Assembly: GCF_010122465.1 (NCBI RefSeq)
Contig: NZ_WLZY01000012.1
Span: 92,836 to 156,835 of the forward strand
DNA from: Phytoactinopolyspora mesophila
GTDB lineage: Bacteria > Actinomycetota > Actinomycetes > Jiangellales > Jiangellaceae
DNA: 64,000 nt
Direction of reading: 5' to 3'
In this document: positions 7,868 through 17,075 of the stretch, in pieces
How the letters are laid out: each line of letters begins with the position of its first letter
How positions within the stretch are numbered: the first letter of the stretch is position 1
Made by a program: the position numbers and the translations under genes
Notes under the pieces: generated by a model
What the model saw: the letters and a program-made list of their open reading frames with translations, nothing else
What the model was told of the DNA's origin: nothing
Databases searched by the model: none

Positions 7868-9301
7868 TCAGGGGTTGACGCTGCTCGGAGCGGTGCCGGC
7901 GGCACCCTGCAGGAAGCCCGCAGCAGGCAGCCGGCCGGTGCGAGCCAGCTCGGCGTACAGGAGTCCGGAGTCCTTGATGGTGCGCTCGCCGGTGCGGTAG
8001 TCCACGTGGACCAGGCCGAACCGAGGCCGGTAGCCGAGTGCCCATTCGAAGTTGTCCAGCAGGGACCAGTGCAGGTAGCCACGGACGTCGGCCCCGGCCG
8101 CCGCCGCCTCGGCCATCGCGGTCACATGCTGACGGAGGAAGGTTTGCCGCCGGACATCGCGGATCCGGCCGTCGTGCATCGGCGTGTCCGCGAAGATGCC
8201 GCCGTTCTCCGCGATGATCAAGGGTACGCCGTCGTACTCGCGGTGCAGCCGGAGCAGCAGGTCGCGGAACGTGCCGGGCGAGATCTCGGTGCCTTCGTCG
8301 GTGCGCGGCACCTGCTCCCGAGGCGAGACCACCCGCCACGGGAAGGGCTGGTCCGCGCCGTCCGGCTCGGCCGCCGCCATCACCCGGCGGGTGTAGTAGT
8401 TGACCGCGAGGAAGTCGCTGCGCCCGGCGATCGCGGCCTCGTCGCCGGAACGGATCTCGGTGAGCTCCCGTCCGAGTGCCCGCTCGTAGTGCTCGCGCAT
8501 GTCGGCCGGGTACCCCTTGCCGAACAAGGGATCGAGGTGCCAGCGATTGCAGTAACCGTCCGATGCCCAGGCCGCGGCGACGTCGCGCTCGTCGTCCGAC
8601 GCAGGTACGCAGGGCAGCAGGTTCAAGGCCGCACCGACCTGAACACCCGGATAGCGCCGGAGGACGTCGGCTCCCGCCCCGTGCGCCAGCATCACGTGAT
8701 GTCCCGCGGCCACCGACGCGCCAAGGTCCCGAATACCTGGTGCGTGCAGCCCCAGGCGGTAGCCGAGCAGCGCGATGATCCATGGCTCGTTCTGGGTGAT
8801 CCACCACTGCACCCGGTCTGCCAGCCGGTCAGCGACGGCCACCGTGTACTCGGCGAATGCGTCGACGCTGGAGCGCCCGGCCCAGCCGCCGTCGGCCATC
8901 AGCGCTTGCGGCATGTCCCAATGGTTCAGCGTGAGCACCGGGACGATGTCCCGTTCGAGCAGTGCATCGACGAAACGTTCGTAGTGATCGAGTCCACGTT
9001 TCTCCACCCGCCCCCGGCCCTCTGGCATGATCCGCGACCACGCCACCGAGAACCGGTACGCCCCGAGGTTCATCCGGCTGATCAGGTCGATATCCTCCGG
9101 CCAGCGCCGATACGAGTCGCACGCCACGGAGGCGTCGCCGCCGTCCTCGATCGCGCCTGGCCGCCGGGCGAAGACGTCCCAGACAGACTCCCCACGGCCG
9201 TCAGCATCGAGGCTTCCTTCGATCTGGTACGACGAGGTGGCGGCGCCCCAGAGAAAGCCCGGCGAGAACGCCACGTCCGTGGTGCCGGTCGATTCGGTCA
9301 T
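7868..9301 (-). CDS. GH1 beta-glucosidase/beta-glycosidase
   Basis: The 477-residue length and motifs are typical of GH1. FLWGAATSSYQIEGS is at the N-terminus, TQNEPW (about residue 170) holds the acid/base glutamate, and IIAENGG (about residue 365) holds the nucleophile glutamate. HWSLLDNFEWALGY near the C-terminus binds the glycone. The ATG at 9301 is chosen over upstream in-frame codons because it overlaps the stop of the GH2 gene in an ATGA arrangement and homology begins just after it. There is no signal peptide, so it should hydrolyse imported beta-linked disaccharides (cellobiose, laminaribiose or beta-galactosides). It pairs naturally with the GH2 beta-mannosidase immediately upstream in the same transcript. 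Confidence 0.93.
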   Translation of the reverse strand: MTESTGTTDVAFSPGFLWGAATSSYQIEGSLDADGRGESVWDVFARRPGAIEDGGDASVACDSYRRWPEDIDLISRMNLGAYRFSVAWSRIMPEGRGRVEKRGLDHYERFVDALLERDIVPVLTLNHWDMPQALMADGGWAGRSSVDAFAEYTVAVADRLADRVQWWITQNEPWIIALLGYRLGLHAPGIRDLGASVAAGHHVMLAHGAGADVLRRYPGVQVGAALNLLPCVPASDDERDVAAAWASDGYCNRWHLDPLFGKGYPADMREHYERALGRELTEIRSGDEAAIAGRSDFLAVNYYTRRVMAAAEPDGADQPFPWRVVSPREQVPRTDEGTEISPGTFRDLLLRLHREYDGVPLIIAENGGIFADTPMHDGRIRDVRRQTFLRQHVTAMAEAAAAGADVRGYLHWSLLDNFEWALGYRPRFGLVHVDYRTGERTIKDSGLLYAELARTGRLPAAGFLQGAAGTAPSSVNP

Positions 9302-11940
9302 GATGCGATGTCCTCCACGATCAAGGGGTCGGTGTTCCAGGACTCCAGGAGCAGTCGCCGGGATGGCGGGGCCGAGCGCCACGTGACTGCGAATTCTCGC
9401 GTTTCGCCGGGTAACAGCGGGCGAGGATCGAGGTCGACGACGGCCCAGCCCGCAAGTCCCGCAGGTCGGTCGTCACTGAGCTGAAGGCCGACGACGGCCG
9501 GGCCGCCGGCATGCTCCACCCGCACCAGAGTGCTCGCATCGTCGCTCCGTGACGTGACGTCCACCCGTAGCTCGGCACGGCCCAGGTCCAGCATCGGAGC
9601 GAGGTTCGGGCCGGACGACAGCACGACCCGCTCCCGGTCGATCAACGACGAGTCGGCCGCCCGCCATTCGAGGTCCCAGAACAGCACCGGGTCGCCGAGA
9701 TCGCCCACTCCCGCCAGATCGGCCATCAACATTCCGGCGGCACCCGGCTGGTCGACTCGTCCCGGCACGGACCAGCTTTCTGCAGCCACCTCCCCGCCTG
9801 CGCTGGTCAGCAGTTTGGCGGTGACCTGTCCACCTTCCGCACGCCCAGGCTCGGACCATATCCATGCTTCGACGGCGGCGTGGCCGCCGTCGTGCGCCAT
9901 CCTGTCCACCCTCGCCGTGACCCGCTCAGGCAGATAGGCGCGGGCCACCGCATGATAGGCAAGCTTGGGCTCACCCGAATGATCGATGACGGCCGTGCAC
10001 CATCCGTTCGGATAGGACTCGGCCAGCTGCCACGGAATGACCATAGAGCTTCTGGGCCAGCGCCGCCGGTCCGCTTCCACCGCGTAGGCCAGCCCGGTGG
10101 CCTGGAGGAACTGGCTGGCCCGCCGGACCTGATCCGGCGTACGCAGGCGCCCGCCGAAGCAGTCTTGGACCACTTCGGTGTTGTTCCACCAATCGCCCAG
10201 GTGCCGATAAACCGGGTTGTCGCGGCCGGTCGGCCAACGGTCCGCGGCGGGCACCAGCGAACGCCACAACCTGCGGTTGGCCATCCCCTCAACGCCGAAC
10301 TCGGTGTGGGCCAGCGCCCGGCCCTGATTGTAGAGCGTGTAGTGCGCCTCAAGTCCCTGATGCTCCCAAGGCCCGTGAACATCATGCATGTCGTCCGGCC
10401 GCACGTCGATCACGTCGAGCCGGTTATGGAACACAGGCCCGGTTGGTGACGTCGGAACCCAATGCCGTCCAGGGTCCAGGCGCGCCACCTCGTCGCGCAG
10501 GGCGGTGAGCGCGAGCGACCGGGTCTCGTTCAGGGGGCCGTGGTCGTCCTCGAGTTCGTTTCCGCCGCCCCACATCAGCAGAGCTGGGTGATGGGTGCGG
10601 CTGGGAACGACGACACGCGCCTCCTCGCGCAGGTGCTCCACGAAGCCGGGAGACGTTGACGGCGCGCTCTGCATGCCGGAGCTGGACTGAGAGAACTCTT
10701 GCCAGACAAACAGCCCGGCGCGGTCGCAGGCGTCGTAGAACTGTTCAGTCTCGATCAGCCCGCCGCCCCACACCCGCAGGATCCTGGCACCGCAACGTGC
10801 CGCCAGGTCGATCAGGTGCTCCACCTTGGATTGATCGATCTCGCCGTAGAGCGCGTCCGCAGGTGCCCAGTTCCAGCCGATCAGCTCCATCGGGCGGTGG
10901 TTCACCACGGCGGTGTAGGGCAGGGCTCCAGCGGGACCACCGGTATTGGGCCGCATCTCGACGTGCCGGAAACCCACCGTGGTCGTGTGCTGGACAGCCT
11001 GGCCGGCCGTATCGGACACCCGTACTTCCACCGTGTACAGCCGCTGCTCGCCCATCCCTTTCGGCCACCACAGCAACGGCGCCGACACGTGTACGACCGT
11101 GGTGAACCGGTGGGAGCGCGGCGCAGGCGACGCCACACTGTTCTTGTCGGCGTCCAGGTCGACGACACTCGCATCCGTGTCGGCCACCGTGACCCCGTAC
11201 GGGTCACGAACGGCGATTTTCACGGCCGGTGACGCGCCGTCCGCGGCCTCGAGCACGGCAGCGACATGAACCCGGCTACTCCCGAGATCCGCGTCGAGCT
11301 CAGCTCGGACGCGCAGATCGCTCAGATGCACAGTGCCGATCTCGAGGCGGACATCGCGCCAGATGCCCTGGTGGATGAGTCGTGGACAAAAGTCCCAGCC
11401 ATAACCCATGCGCGGTGCGTGCCGTGTCACCCGGTCCGTGCGGCCTACCTGGGGCTCGCCGGGAGGCGCCGGCGGTATCACCACCGCGAGCCGGTGTGCA
11501 CCGCCATCGGCGACGAGTTCGGTGACGTCGAACCGGCCGGGCCGGTACAGCCCGTCGAGTGTGCCCACCTCGACGGCGTCGACGTAGACGCGAGCACCCG
11601 GATCAACCCCGTCGAAGCACAGCACGGCCCGTTCTCCCGGTGCCGGGGCCGGTGCGCCGAACTCGCGGCGATACACCCAGGAGCGGGCGGCGACCCACTC
11701 GGCGCACCGCGAATTGCGCGCGACGTATGGATCGGGGAGCTCACCGGCGCGAGACAGGTCGCCGATGACGGAACCAGGCACGCGCGCGGGTAACCAGCCT
11801 GGCGCCAGCCCGGCCCTCGCGGTGGCCTCCCCGACGTTGTTTCGCGCGGTCACCGGTTTGTCGACATACCACCGCCAGGTGTCACCCAGAGCTTCGCGCA
11901 CGGACCAGGCCGGACCGCTGAGATCGATCGTCGTCTTCAT
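9298..11940 (-). CDS. GH2 beta-mannosidase-like glycoside hydrolase
   Basis: This 880-residue protein has the usual GH2 order: N-terminal jelly-roll (VPGSVIGDLSRAG, SWVYRREF), immunoglobulin-like domain, TIM barrel and C-terminal sandwich domains. RVWGGGLIETEQFYDACDRA and MWGGGNELED carry the barrel signature with acid/base glutamate near residue 462, and AHTEFGVEGMA holds the nucleophile glutamate near 547. WQEF and the long length favour beta-mannosidase, with exo-beta-glucosaminidase as the alternative. No signal peptide is seen. A GTG directly precedes the ATG, and neither has a good ribosome binding site. The gene lies 27 bp after the second permease, as part of the same operon. Confidence 0.85.
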   Translation of the reverse strand: MKTTIDLSGPAWSVREALGDTWRWYVDKPVTARNNVGEATARAGLAPGWLPARVPGSVIGDLSRAGELPDPYVARNSRCAEWVAARSWVYRREFGAPAPAPGERAVLCFDGVDPGARVYVDAVEVGTLDGLYRPGRFDVTELVADGGAHRLAVVIPPAPPGEPQVGRTDRVTRHAPRMGYGWDFCPRLIHQGIWRDVRLEIGTVHLSDLRVRAELDADLGSSRVHVAAVLEAADGASPAVKIAVRDPYGVTVADTDASVVDLDADKNSVASPAPRSHRFTTVVHVSAPLLWWPKGMGEQRLYTVEVRVSDTAGQAVQHTTTVGFRHVEMRPNTGGPAGALPYTAVVNHRPMELIGWNWAPADALYGEIDQSKVEHLIDLAARCGARILRVWGGGLIETEQFYDACDRAGLFVWQEFSQSSSGMQSAPSTSPGFVEHLREEARVVVPSRTHHPALLMWGGGNELEDDHGPLNETRSLALTALRDEVARLDPGRHWVPTSPTGPVFHNRLDVIDVRPDDMHDVHGPWEHQGLEAHYTLYNQGRALAHTEFGVEGMANRRLWRSLVPAADRWPTGRDNPVYRHLGDWWNNTEVVQDCFGGRLRTPDQVRRASQFLQATGLAYAVEADRRRWPRSSMVIPWQLAESYPNGWCTAVIDHSGEPKLAYHAVARAYLPERVTARVDRMAHDGGHAAVEAWIWSEPGRAEGGQVTAKLLTSAGGEVAAESWSVPGRVDQPGAAGMLMADLAGVGDLGDPVLFWDLEWRAADSSLIDRERVVLSSGPNLAPMLDLGRAELRVDVTSRSDDASTLVRVEHAGGPAVVGLQLSDDRPAGLAGWAVVDLDPRPLLPGETREFAVTWRSAPPSRRLLLESWNTDPLIVEDIAS

Positions 11941-11967
11941 CACGTTCGGCCTGGCAGAGCCGGCACG

Positions 11968-12897
11968 TCACCCCTTGGTGCCGGTTGTGGCGATGCCCTG
12001 GACGAAGTGCCGCTGCCCCAGGAAGAACAAGATGATCATCGGAATAGTGGTGATCACACTCGCGGTCACCACGATCTCCCAGTGCCAGTTGCCACCGAAT
12101 CCGTACTGATCGAGCAACGACTTCAAACCCCGCGGCACCGTGAACTTGTCGCTGTCGCGCAGATAGATCAGCGGCCGCATCAGATCGGTCCAGGCGGCCT
12201 GGAACTCAAAGATCAGCGTGATGATCAGCGCCGGTTTACACAACGGAGCCGCGACCCGGGCGAAGATCGTCCAGTTGTTGGCGCCGTCGATCTTGGCCGC
12301 GTCGAAGAGGTCCCGGGGCAGGCCGAGGAAGAACTGCCGGAGCAGGAAGATGTAGAACGCGCTACCGAAGAGATTCTGCGCCCACAGCGGGGTCAGCGTG
12401 TTGACCATGCCCAGGTTGTTCCAGATGAGGAACTGGGGAATCATCGTCACCGCGCCGGGCAGCATCATCGTGGCGAGCACGATGCCGAACAGGAAGTTCC
12501 GGCCCCGGAATCGGAAGTACGAGAACCCCCAGGCCACCAGCGCACTCGAGATGGTGACCGCGACGGCCGCCAGCACCGTGACGAAGATGGTGTTCCACAG
12601 CCACAACAACATCGGCGCCTGCTGCCAGACGTTGATGTAGTTGTCGAAGGTGAACGTCTCGGGAAGGATCTTGTTGTCGAAGACTTCACCCTGCGGCTTG
12701 AACGACGCGCTGAGCAGCCAGATGAACGGGTAGATGAACACCAGCGTGACGGCGCCCAGCGCGGTGAAGAGCAGGATCGTCTTCAGCGTGATCTTGCGCT
12801 TCTTCGGCCGCGGCGGAACCCTCGCCTGCGCAGGCCTGGGGGCATCGGGCGCGCCGGCATCGTCGACGTGTTCGGTCCCGATCGCGCCGGCCGTCAT
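11968..12897 (-). CDS. CUT1 carbohydrate ABC transporter permease (MalG type), locus A
   Basis: This 309-residue membrane protein has six hydrophobic segments, a charged N-terminal tail (PRPKKRKITLK) and the EAA-type cytoplasmic loop LFDAAKIDGANNWTIF that contacts the ATPase. Length and topology are those of MalG-like subunits. The ATG at 12897 overlaps the stop of the MalF-type gene (ATGA). With the lipoprotein at 13862-15280 it forms an importer for an oligosaccharide that the downstream GH2, GH1 and GH31-like enzymes should degrade. No ATPase gene accompanies it. Confidence 0.92.
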   Translation of the reverse strand: MTAGAIGTEHVDDAGAPDAPRPAQARVPPRPKKRKITLKTILLFTALGAVTLVFIYPFIWLLSASFKPQGEVFDNKILPETFTFDNYINVWQQAPMLLWLWNTIFVTVLAAVAVTISSALVAWGFSYFRFRGRNFLFGIVLATMMLPGAVTMIPQFLIWNNLGMVNTLTPLWAQNLFGSAFYIFLLRQFFLGLPRDLFDAAKIDGANNWTIFARVAAPLCKPALIITLIFEFQAAWTDLMRPLIYLRDSDKFTVPRGLKSLLDQYGFGGNWHWEIVVTASVITTIPMIILFFLGQRHFVQGIATTGTKG

Positions 12898-13856
12898 CGC
12901 TGCTCCCCTTCGTAGTAGACGAAGCGCTTGCTGATCGTCATCTGCACGGCGGTGAAGACCATGATGATGAGGAACAGCAGCCACGCCATGGCGGACGCGT
13001 AACCCATGTTGAGGAACTCGAAGCCCTGCTGGAACAGGTAGATGACGTAGAAGAGCGCGGCGTCATTGCTGTAGGTCGTGTTGCCCGCGCCGAAGTACGC
13101 GGTATAGGCCTCGGTGAATGTCTGGAACGCGGCGATGGTGTTCACGATGAAGATGAAGAAGATCGCACCGCTGATCATCGGCAGCGTGATCTTGAACGTC
13201 TGTTGCCACCAGTTCGCGCCGTCGACCCGTGCGGAGTCGTACATCTCCTGCGGCACGTTCTGCAAGGCCGCAAGCAAGATGATCACCGACGAGCCGACCG
13301 ACCACAAGCTGATCAGAATGAGGCCGGGTTTCACCCACGTGGGATCCGTCGTCCACGCCGGGCCGTCGATACCGACCCAGCCCAGCACAGTGTTGATCAA
13401 GCCGTCCTGCCCGTTGAACAGCAGCAGGAGAAGAATCCCGACTGCCACCGGCGGGGTCATCTTCGGCAAGAAGAACGCCGTGCGGAAGAAGCCGGCCGAC
13501 CGGCCGGCCTTGTAAAGCAGGAGGGCAAGCGCCAGCGACACCATCACGTAAAGCGGAACCTGCAGGACCGTGAAGTAGAACGTGTTCCACAGCGCAAGGC
13601 GAATTTTCGGGTCCTCGAGCATGCGCTGGTAGTTGTCGAGCCCGATGAACTCGGGATCGTTGATGACGTCGTAGTTGGTCAGCGACAGGTACCCGCTGTA
13701 GATGATCGGCCATGCGGTGAAGACCAGGAAGCCGATGATCCACGGGCTGATGAACAGCAGGGCGGCGCGGGTGTTACGCCTGCGGCTGATCCGTTTCGCC
13801 CGGAGCGCCGAGGTGTCACTCGGCGCTCCAGGCGAAGCGGCTGTGGTGGCTGTCAA
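12894..13856 (-). CDS. CUT1 carbohydrate ABC transporter permease (MalF type), locus A
   Basis: This is a 320-residue integral membrane protein with ISPWIIGFLVFTAWPI as first membrane segment and the EAA loop MYDSARVDGANWWQQTF. The start is taken as TTG at 13856: a GAGGA ribosome binding site sits 9 nt upstream, overlapping the end of the binding-protein gene, and the longer open frame would run deep into that gene. It pairs with the MalG-type permease downstream through a 4-bp overlap. Confidence 0.88.
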   Translation of the reverse strand: MTATTAASPGAPSDTSALRAKRISRRRNTRAALLFISPWIIGFLVFTAWPIIYSGYLSLTNYDVINDPEFIGLDNYQRMLEDPKIRLALWNTFYFTVLQVPLYVMVSLALALLLYKAGRSAGFFRTAFFLPKMTPPVAVGILLLLLFNGQDGLINTVLGWVGIDGPAWTTDPTWVKPGLILISLWSVGSSVIILLAALQNVPQEMYDSARVDGANWWQQTFKITLPMISGAIFFIFIVNTIAAFQTFTEAYTAYFGAGNTTYSNDAALFYVIYLFQQGFEFLNMGYASAMAWLLFLIIMVFTAVQMTISKRFVYYEGEQR

Positions 13857-13861
13857 TGCCG

Positions 13862-15280
13862 TTAGTCCTCGTCCCAGGCGGCCCAAGCCTCGTCGAGAGC
13901 GCTTTGCGCTTCCTGCTGGGCTTGTTCCATCGCTGCCTGCGGCTCTTGCTGACCGTTCAGGACCCGGTTGACGGCGTCCTGCCAGGCGGTCTTGAATTCC
14001 GCGTCGGCCGGGTTGGCGGGGAGACTCGTGGTGTGCTCGTTGGCCTCGTACGTGGCCTCGATCGCGGCGTCCCACTTGGCGTCACCGCTGGGCTCCACCA
14101 ACGCGTCGTAGATCTCCTGGTCGGCCACGGCGTTGCCGGTGAGCAGCCCGGTGAACGGCTTGCCGTCCTCGGCCCGCGCGTCGGCCCGTGCCTGCGCCGC
14201 TTTCATCCAGGTTTCGGGGGCTGTCATGGTCTTGATGAACCGGCAGGCCGCCTCCGGGTTGTCGGCGTCGGCCGAGATGGCCCATGCGGAACCGGAGGAG
14301 TAGGCGATCGGCTGGCCCTGCCGGTCCTTGGCCGTGGTGAACGCCAGTGGTGCGTCCGGTGAGACGTCGTTGAGCACGTTGACGTACCACTGTTCGAACT
14401 GCATGGCGCCCAGCTCGCCGGCGGCGAACTGGTTGCCGTTGCCGAAGAAGTCAGCGGAGTCCCGGACCGCCTTCACGGTGCCGAAGCCACCCTGCAGTTC
14501 ATAGATGCCGACGGCCCACTCGAGCGCTTCCACGACCTTGGGGTCATCAAGGTGGGCCGTCCTGCCGTCGTCGGAGAGCAGCTGCCCGCCGTTGGCGCGA
14601 ACCCACAGCGGGAGGAACTCGGGGAGTTTGCTGTCGAAGCCGATGACGGAAAGCCGGCCGCCGTCCTGCTCGTACATCGCCTCGGTGGCCGCCTCGATCG
14701 CCTCCCAGTCGGATCCGTCGACGTCGTCCAGCGTCAGACCGGCCTCGTCCAGCAGATCCGCGTTCGCCATGGTGATCTGCACCTGGTTGAACTCGGGGAT
14801 CGCGTAGAGCTGGCCTTCGAACGTGACCTGCTCGACAGCGGCTTCGCGGTACATCGAGACGTCGATGCCCTCACCGTCGACACACTCGTTGAGCGGCATG
14901 ATCGCGCCCCTGGAGGCGAACGTTCCGATCTGGTCGCGGTTGGGCCGGATCAGGTCCGGCGGCTCGCCGGTGGCCATCGCGGAGAGAAACTGCTGGATGT
15001 CCAGTTCGCCCTCGGCCAGGCTGACGTCTACCGGCTCGATGGCTGCTACGGCGTCGTCGTAGCGGATCTCGGCGATCTCATCACCGAGAGCGAAGCCCAT
15101 GATCGTCATGTTGCCGCTGAGCTCGGCGTCCGGATCGAATGCAGAGCTGCCTTCAACGGTGCTGTCGTCCGGATTGTCATTGTCGCCGGCGTTGTCGTTC
15201 CCGGTACCGCTGGCGCATGCCGCGAGGGTCAAACCTGCGGCCGCCACCAGAACCAACCACCGGACGGGTGCAGGTCTCAT
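13862..15280 (-). CDS. Extracellular sugar-binding lipoprotein, locus A
   Basis: This 472-residue solute-binding protein has a lipoprotein signal peptide ending LTLAACASG, with cysteine about residue 22. An Asp/Asn-rich linker then leads into a family-1 sugar-binding fold. The ATG at 15280 follows a GGAGGAC ribosome binding site. The C-terminus is an unusually Ala/Gln/Glu-rich helix (about the last 30 residues). The protein has its own promoter candidate at 15351-15379, so transporter expression can exceed that of the upstream aldolase and racemase genes. Substrate is unknown but probably a plant or fungal oligosaccharide containing beta-mannosyl or beta-glucosyl units, judging from the following hydrolases. 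Confidence 0.92.
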   Translation of the reverse strand: MRPAPVRWLVLVAAAGLTLAACASGTGNDNAGDNDNPDDSTVEGSSAFDPDAELSGNMTIMGFALGDEIAEIRYDDAVAAIEPVDVSLAEGELDIQQFLSAMATGEPPDLIRPNRDQIGTFASRGAIMPLNECVDGEGIDVSMYREAAVEQVTFEGQLYAIPEFNQVQITMANADLLDEAGLTLDDVDGSDWEAIEAATEAMYEQDGGRLSVIGFDSKLPEFLPLWVRANGGQLLSDDGRTAHLDDPKVVEALEWAVGIYELQGGFGTVKAVRDSADFFGNGNQFAAGELGAMQFEQWYVNVLNDVSPDAPLAFTTAKDRQGQPIAYSSGSAWAISADADNPEAACRFIKTMTAPETWMKAAQARADARAEDGKPFTGLLTGNAVADQEIYDALVEPSGDAKWDAAIEATYEANEHTTSLPANPADAEFKTAWQDAVNRVLNGQQEPQAAMEQAQQEAQSALDEAWAAWDED

Positions 15281-15328
15281 GGGCTGTCCTCCATGTCTGG
15301 GGAGGCGCCTGGCGTGCGGCGCCCACAA

Positions 15329-15340
15329 TGTGGCAACGAT
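15329..15340. promoter_or_regulatory. Repeated motif TGTGGCAACGAT in the binding-protein leader
   Basis: This 12-mer differs at one base from TGTGACAACGAT at 17081-17092 upstream of the aldolase gene, in the same orientation. It lies between the -10 candidate (15351-15356) and the start codon (15280). The two copies in the two promoter regions of one operon suggest a common regulator. Confidence 0.4.
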
Positions 15341-15350
15341 TTCATATGAG

Positions 15351-15379
15351 AACGTACCCATGCCTGTGACTCGCGTCAA
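15351..15379 (-). promoter_or_regulatory. Sigma70-type promoter for the locus A transporter
   Basis: On the minus strand TTGACG (15374-15379) is followed after exactly 17 bp by TACGTT (15351-15356), a good match to actinobacterial housekeeping promoters. It sits in the 134-bp gap between the racemase-like gene and the binding protein, about 70 bp before the ATG at 15280. Confidence 0.6.
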
Positions 15380-15414
15380 TGCATGTACGTAACGAATCTG
15401 AAACGGAGTCCGTC

Positions 15415-16110
15415 TCACACGTGGCGACGGGCCAGCAGGCGTCCCACCGCCAGCCGCGGGGAACTCACCACCGCGACACGTCCCGCATCGGCCACCTCGT
15501 CCGCCAGGTGGGCCATCGAAGCCTGCGCCAGCACCACGACGTCGGCCCGCTCCGGCACGGCCCACCGCACGGCCGCCTGGACAACCAGCGCGTCGTGCCG
15601 CTGATCGTCTCCGGCCGCGCGCGCCTGGCCGGCCGCGGTGAGAGTCTCGGTCTCGATGCTCATGGCCATCCCTGCCTGCGTGCCACTACGTCTGAGCAGC
15701 CGCACCGTCGGGCCGATAGTGCTGTCCACAGTGGCGAGCACGGCGATGCGTCCATTGTCGCCGGCCAGCTCGACGGCGTGGTCGGCCATCGCCTGGTCGA
15801 TCCGTATCACCGGGGTGCCGCTGTGCGCCGCTGGGATCTCTTCGGTCGCCTCCCCCAGCGACGAGCATGTCACCAGAATGCCCGCGGCCCCTTGCGATCG
15901 AAGGTGGGCGACGTGTGAGTCCAGCCGGACCAGGACGTCCGGCGTCACACCGGCGGACATCGCCGCATGAAGCAGCCACGGATCGGTGAGATGAATCAGC
16001 TCGACCGCCACGTCGAGCTGGCCGGCAGCGTCGAGGATCAGATCATGAAACACGGGCGCCAGCGCTGGAACGGTGTGCACCAGACCCAGTCGGCGCGCCG
16101 GCCCCGTCAT
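15415..16110 (-). CDS. Aspartate/glutamate racemase-like protein
   Basis: The 231-residue protein has the two-lobed racemase fold sequence pattern: LGLVHTVPALAPVFHDL at the start, GILVTCSSLGEA with one catalytic-type cysteine, and VVVLAQASMAHLAD in the second half. The second half lacks a cysteine at the usual place. Single-cysteine members of the Asp/Glu racemase superfamily include decarboxylases and isomerases rather than racemases, so the chemistry is open. The ATG at 16110 overlaps the stop of the aldolase gene (ATGA), and translation is probably coupled. Its job in a sugar operon is not known; acting on a sugar-derived acid is an inference. Confidence 0.75.
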   Translation of the reverse strand: MTGPARRLGLVHTVPALAPVFHDLILDAAGQLDVAVELIHLTDPWLLHAAMSAGVTPDVLVRLDSHVAHLRSQGAAGILVTCSSLGEATEEIPAAHSGTPVIRIDQAMADHAVELAGDNGRIAVLATVDSTIGPTVRLLRRSGTQAGMAMSIETETLTAAGQARAAGDDQRHDALVVQAAVRWAVPERADVVVLAQASMAHLADEVADAGRVAVVSSPRLAVGRLLARRHV

Positions 16111-17030
16111 GCTTGCCACCAGGGGCGGGCATGCGCGTCGACCACATCGACAAGGTGCCGCAGACGTGGCAATGACCTTTGCTCGAGCTCGACCAGCGGC
16201 CGCCCGACAACATCGCTCCACAATGCCCGGCCGGCCAGAAAACCGGAAGCACCGGCCCGGCACGCGGCAGCGACGGCATCCGGGAAACGCTCGAGCTGGA
16301 CCCCCTGGGAGAGAACCACCCATGGCCCGATGACGGATTCGTCGAGTGCACGGCACTCGTCCTCCAGCTCGGCCAGCTCACCTCGCCCGGCACTCGGGAC
16401 TTGCGCCTTGTAGAGGCTTGGGCGCAGAGCAGACAGTTCCGCGGCGGCCTCACGGATCGCGGTGTTGAGATCCCAACCGCGCTCGGCCTCCGCAGGCGTC
16501 GCGCGCACCACCGGTTCCAGGACGCTGAGCACGCCGTGCTTGCGAGCAAGCTCGATGAAGTCGCGGGCCAGCCGGACACGCTGCTCACGGAGGCTGTCCC
16601 GGCGCCAGATCACCAGCAACTTGATCGCCGCGACACCGTCGAATCCGCCCGCGGCAGCCACCGCATCCGGGTCGAGCCGCGTCTCTTCCACCGGCCCGCC
16701 AACTGACTGCTCGAGAGCATCGACGGCGAGGATCAGCCCGCACGATCCCGGGAGAACCCCCTGCGTGCGCACAGCGTCGAAGCCGAGCTCCCGGTCGATC
16801 AAGAAGCCCGACGCGCACGGCCCGAGTTCCCGGGCAACAGCCAGCTTGAACTCGGTGAGTTCGCTCGTCGACGGGCGATCACCGGTGACCTGCTCGAACA
16901 TGGCCCGCAAGCTCTCGCGCTGGTCCATGGCGACCATGGCGAGGCCGCCGCGCGGCCGGGCCAGGGTTTCCAGTGACGACGGGTCAGCGACTGGACTTAC
17001 AGACGCCGCCGGCATCGAGTCCTCGTTCAT
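16107..17030 (-). CDS. Class I aldolase of the YihT/LacD family
   Basis: The 307-residue protein closely follows the pattern remembered for E. coli YihT (6-deoxy-6-sulfofructose-1-phosphate aldolase) and the related LacD tagatose-bisphosphate aldolase. It has GGLAMVAMDQRESLRAMF at the start, IKLLVIWRRD, SVLEPVV, SLYKAQVP with the likely Schiff-base lysine, PWVVLSQGV, and GASGFLAGRALWSDVVG. These enzymes cleave a phosphorylated ketose into dihydroxyacetone phosphate and an aldehyde. The ATG at 17030 follows an AAGGAG ribosome binding site. It is the first gene of locus A. No isomerase, kinase or reductase of the sulfoglycolysis or tagatose pathway is nearby, so the true substrate is uncertain. 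Confidence 0.78.
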   Translation of the reverse strand: MNEDSMPAASVSPVADPSSLETLARPRGGLAMVAMDQRESLRAMFEQVTGDRPSTSELTEFKLAVARELGPCASGFLIDRELGFDAVRTQGVLPGSCGLILAVDALEQSVGGPVEETRLDPDAVAAAGGFDGVAAIKLLVIWRRDSLREQRVRLARDFIELARKHGVLSVLEPVVRATPAEAERGWDLNTAIREAAAELSALRPSLYKAQVPSAGRGELAELEDECRALDESVIGPWVVLSQGVQLERFPDAVAAACRAGASGFLAGRALWSDVVGRPLVELEQRSLPRLRHLVDVVDAHARPWWQA

Positions 17031-17075
17031 CGGAGCTCCTTCGCATACGGGTACCTCACTGACAGGCCCCAGGAG

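Noticed and set aside
7313..9484. A 723-codon plus-strand open frame
   Set aside because: It runs antisense through the well-supported GH1 and GH31-like genes, has no recognisable domain and reflects the high GC content.
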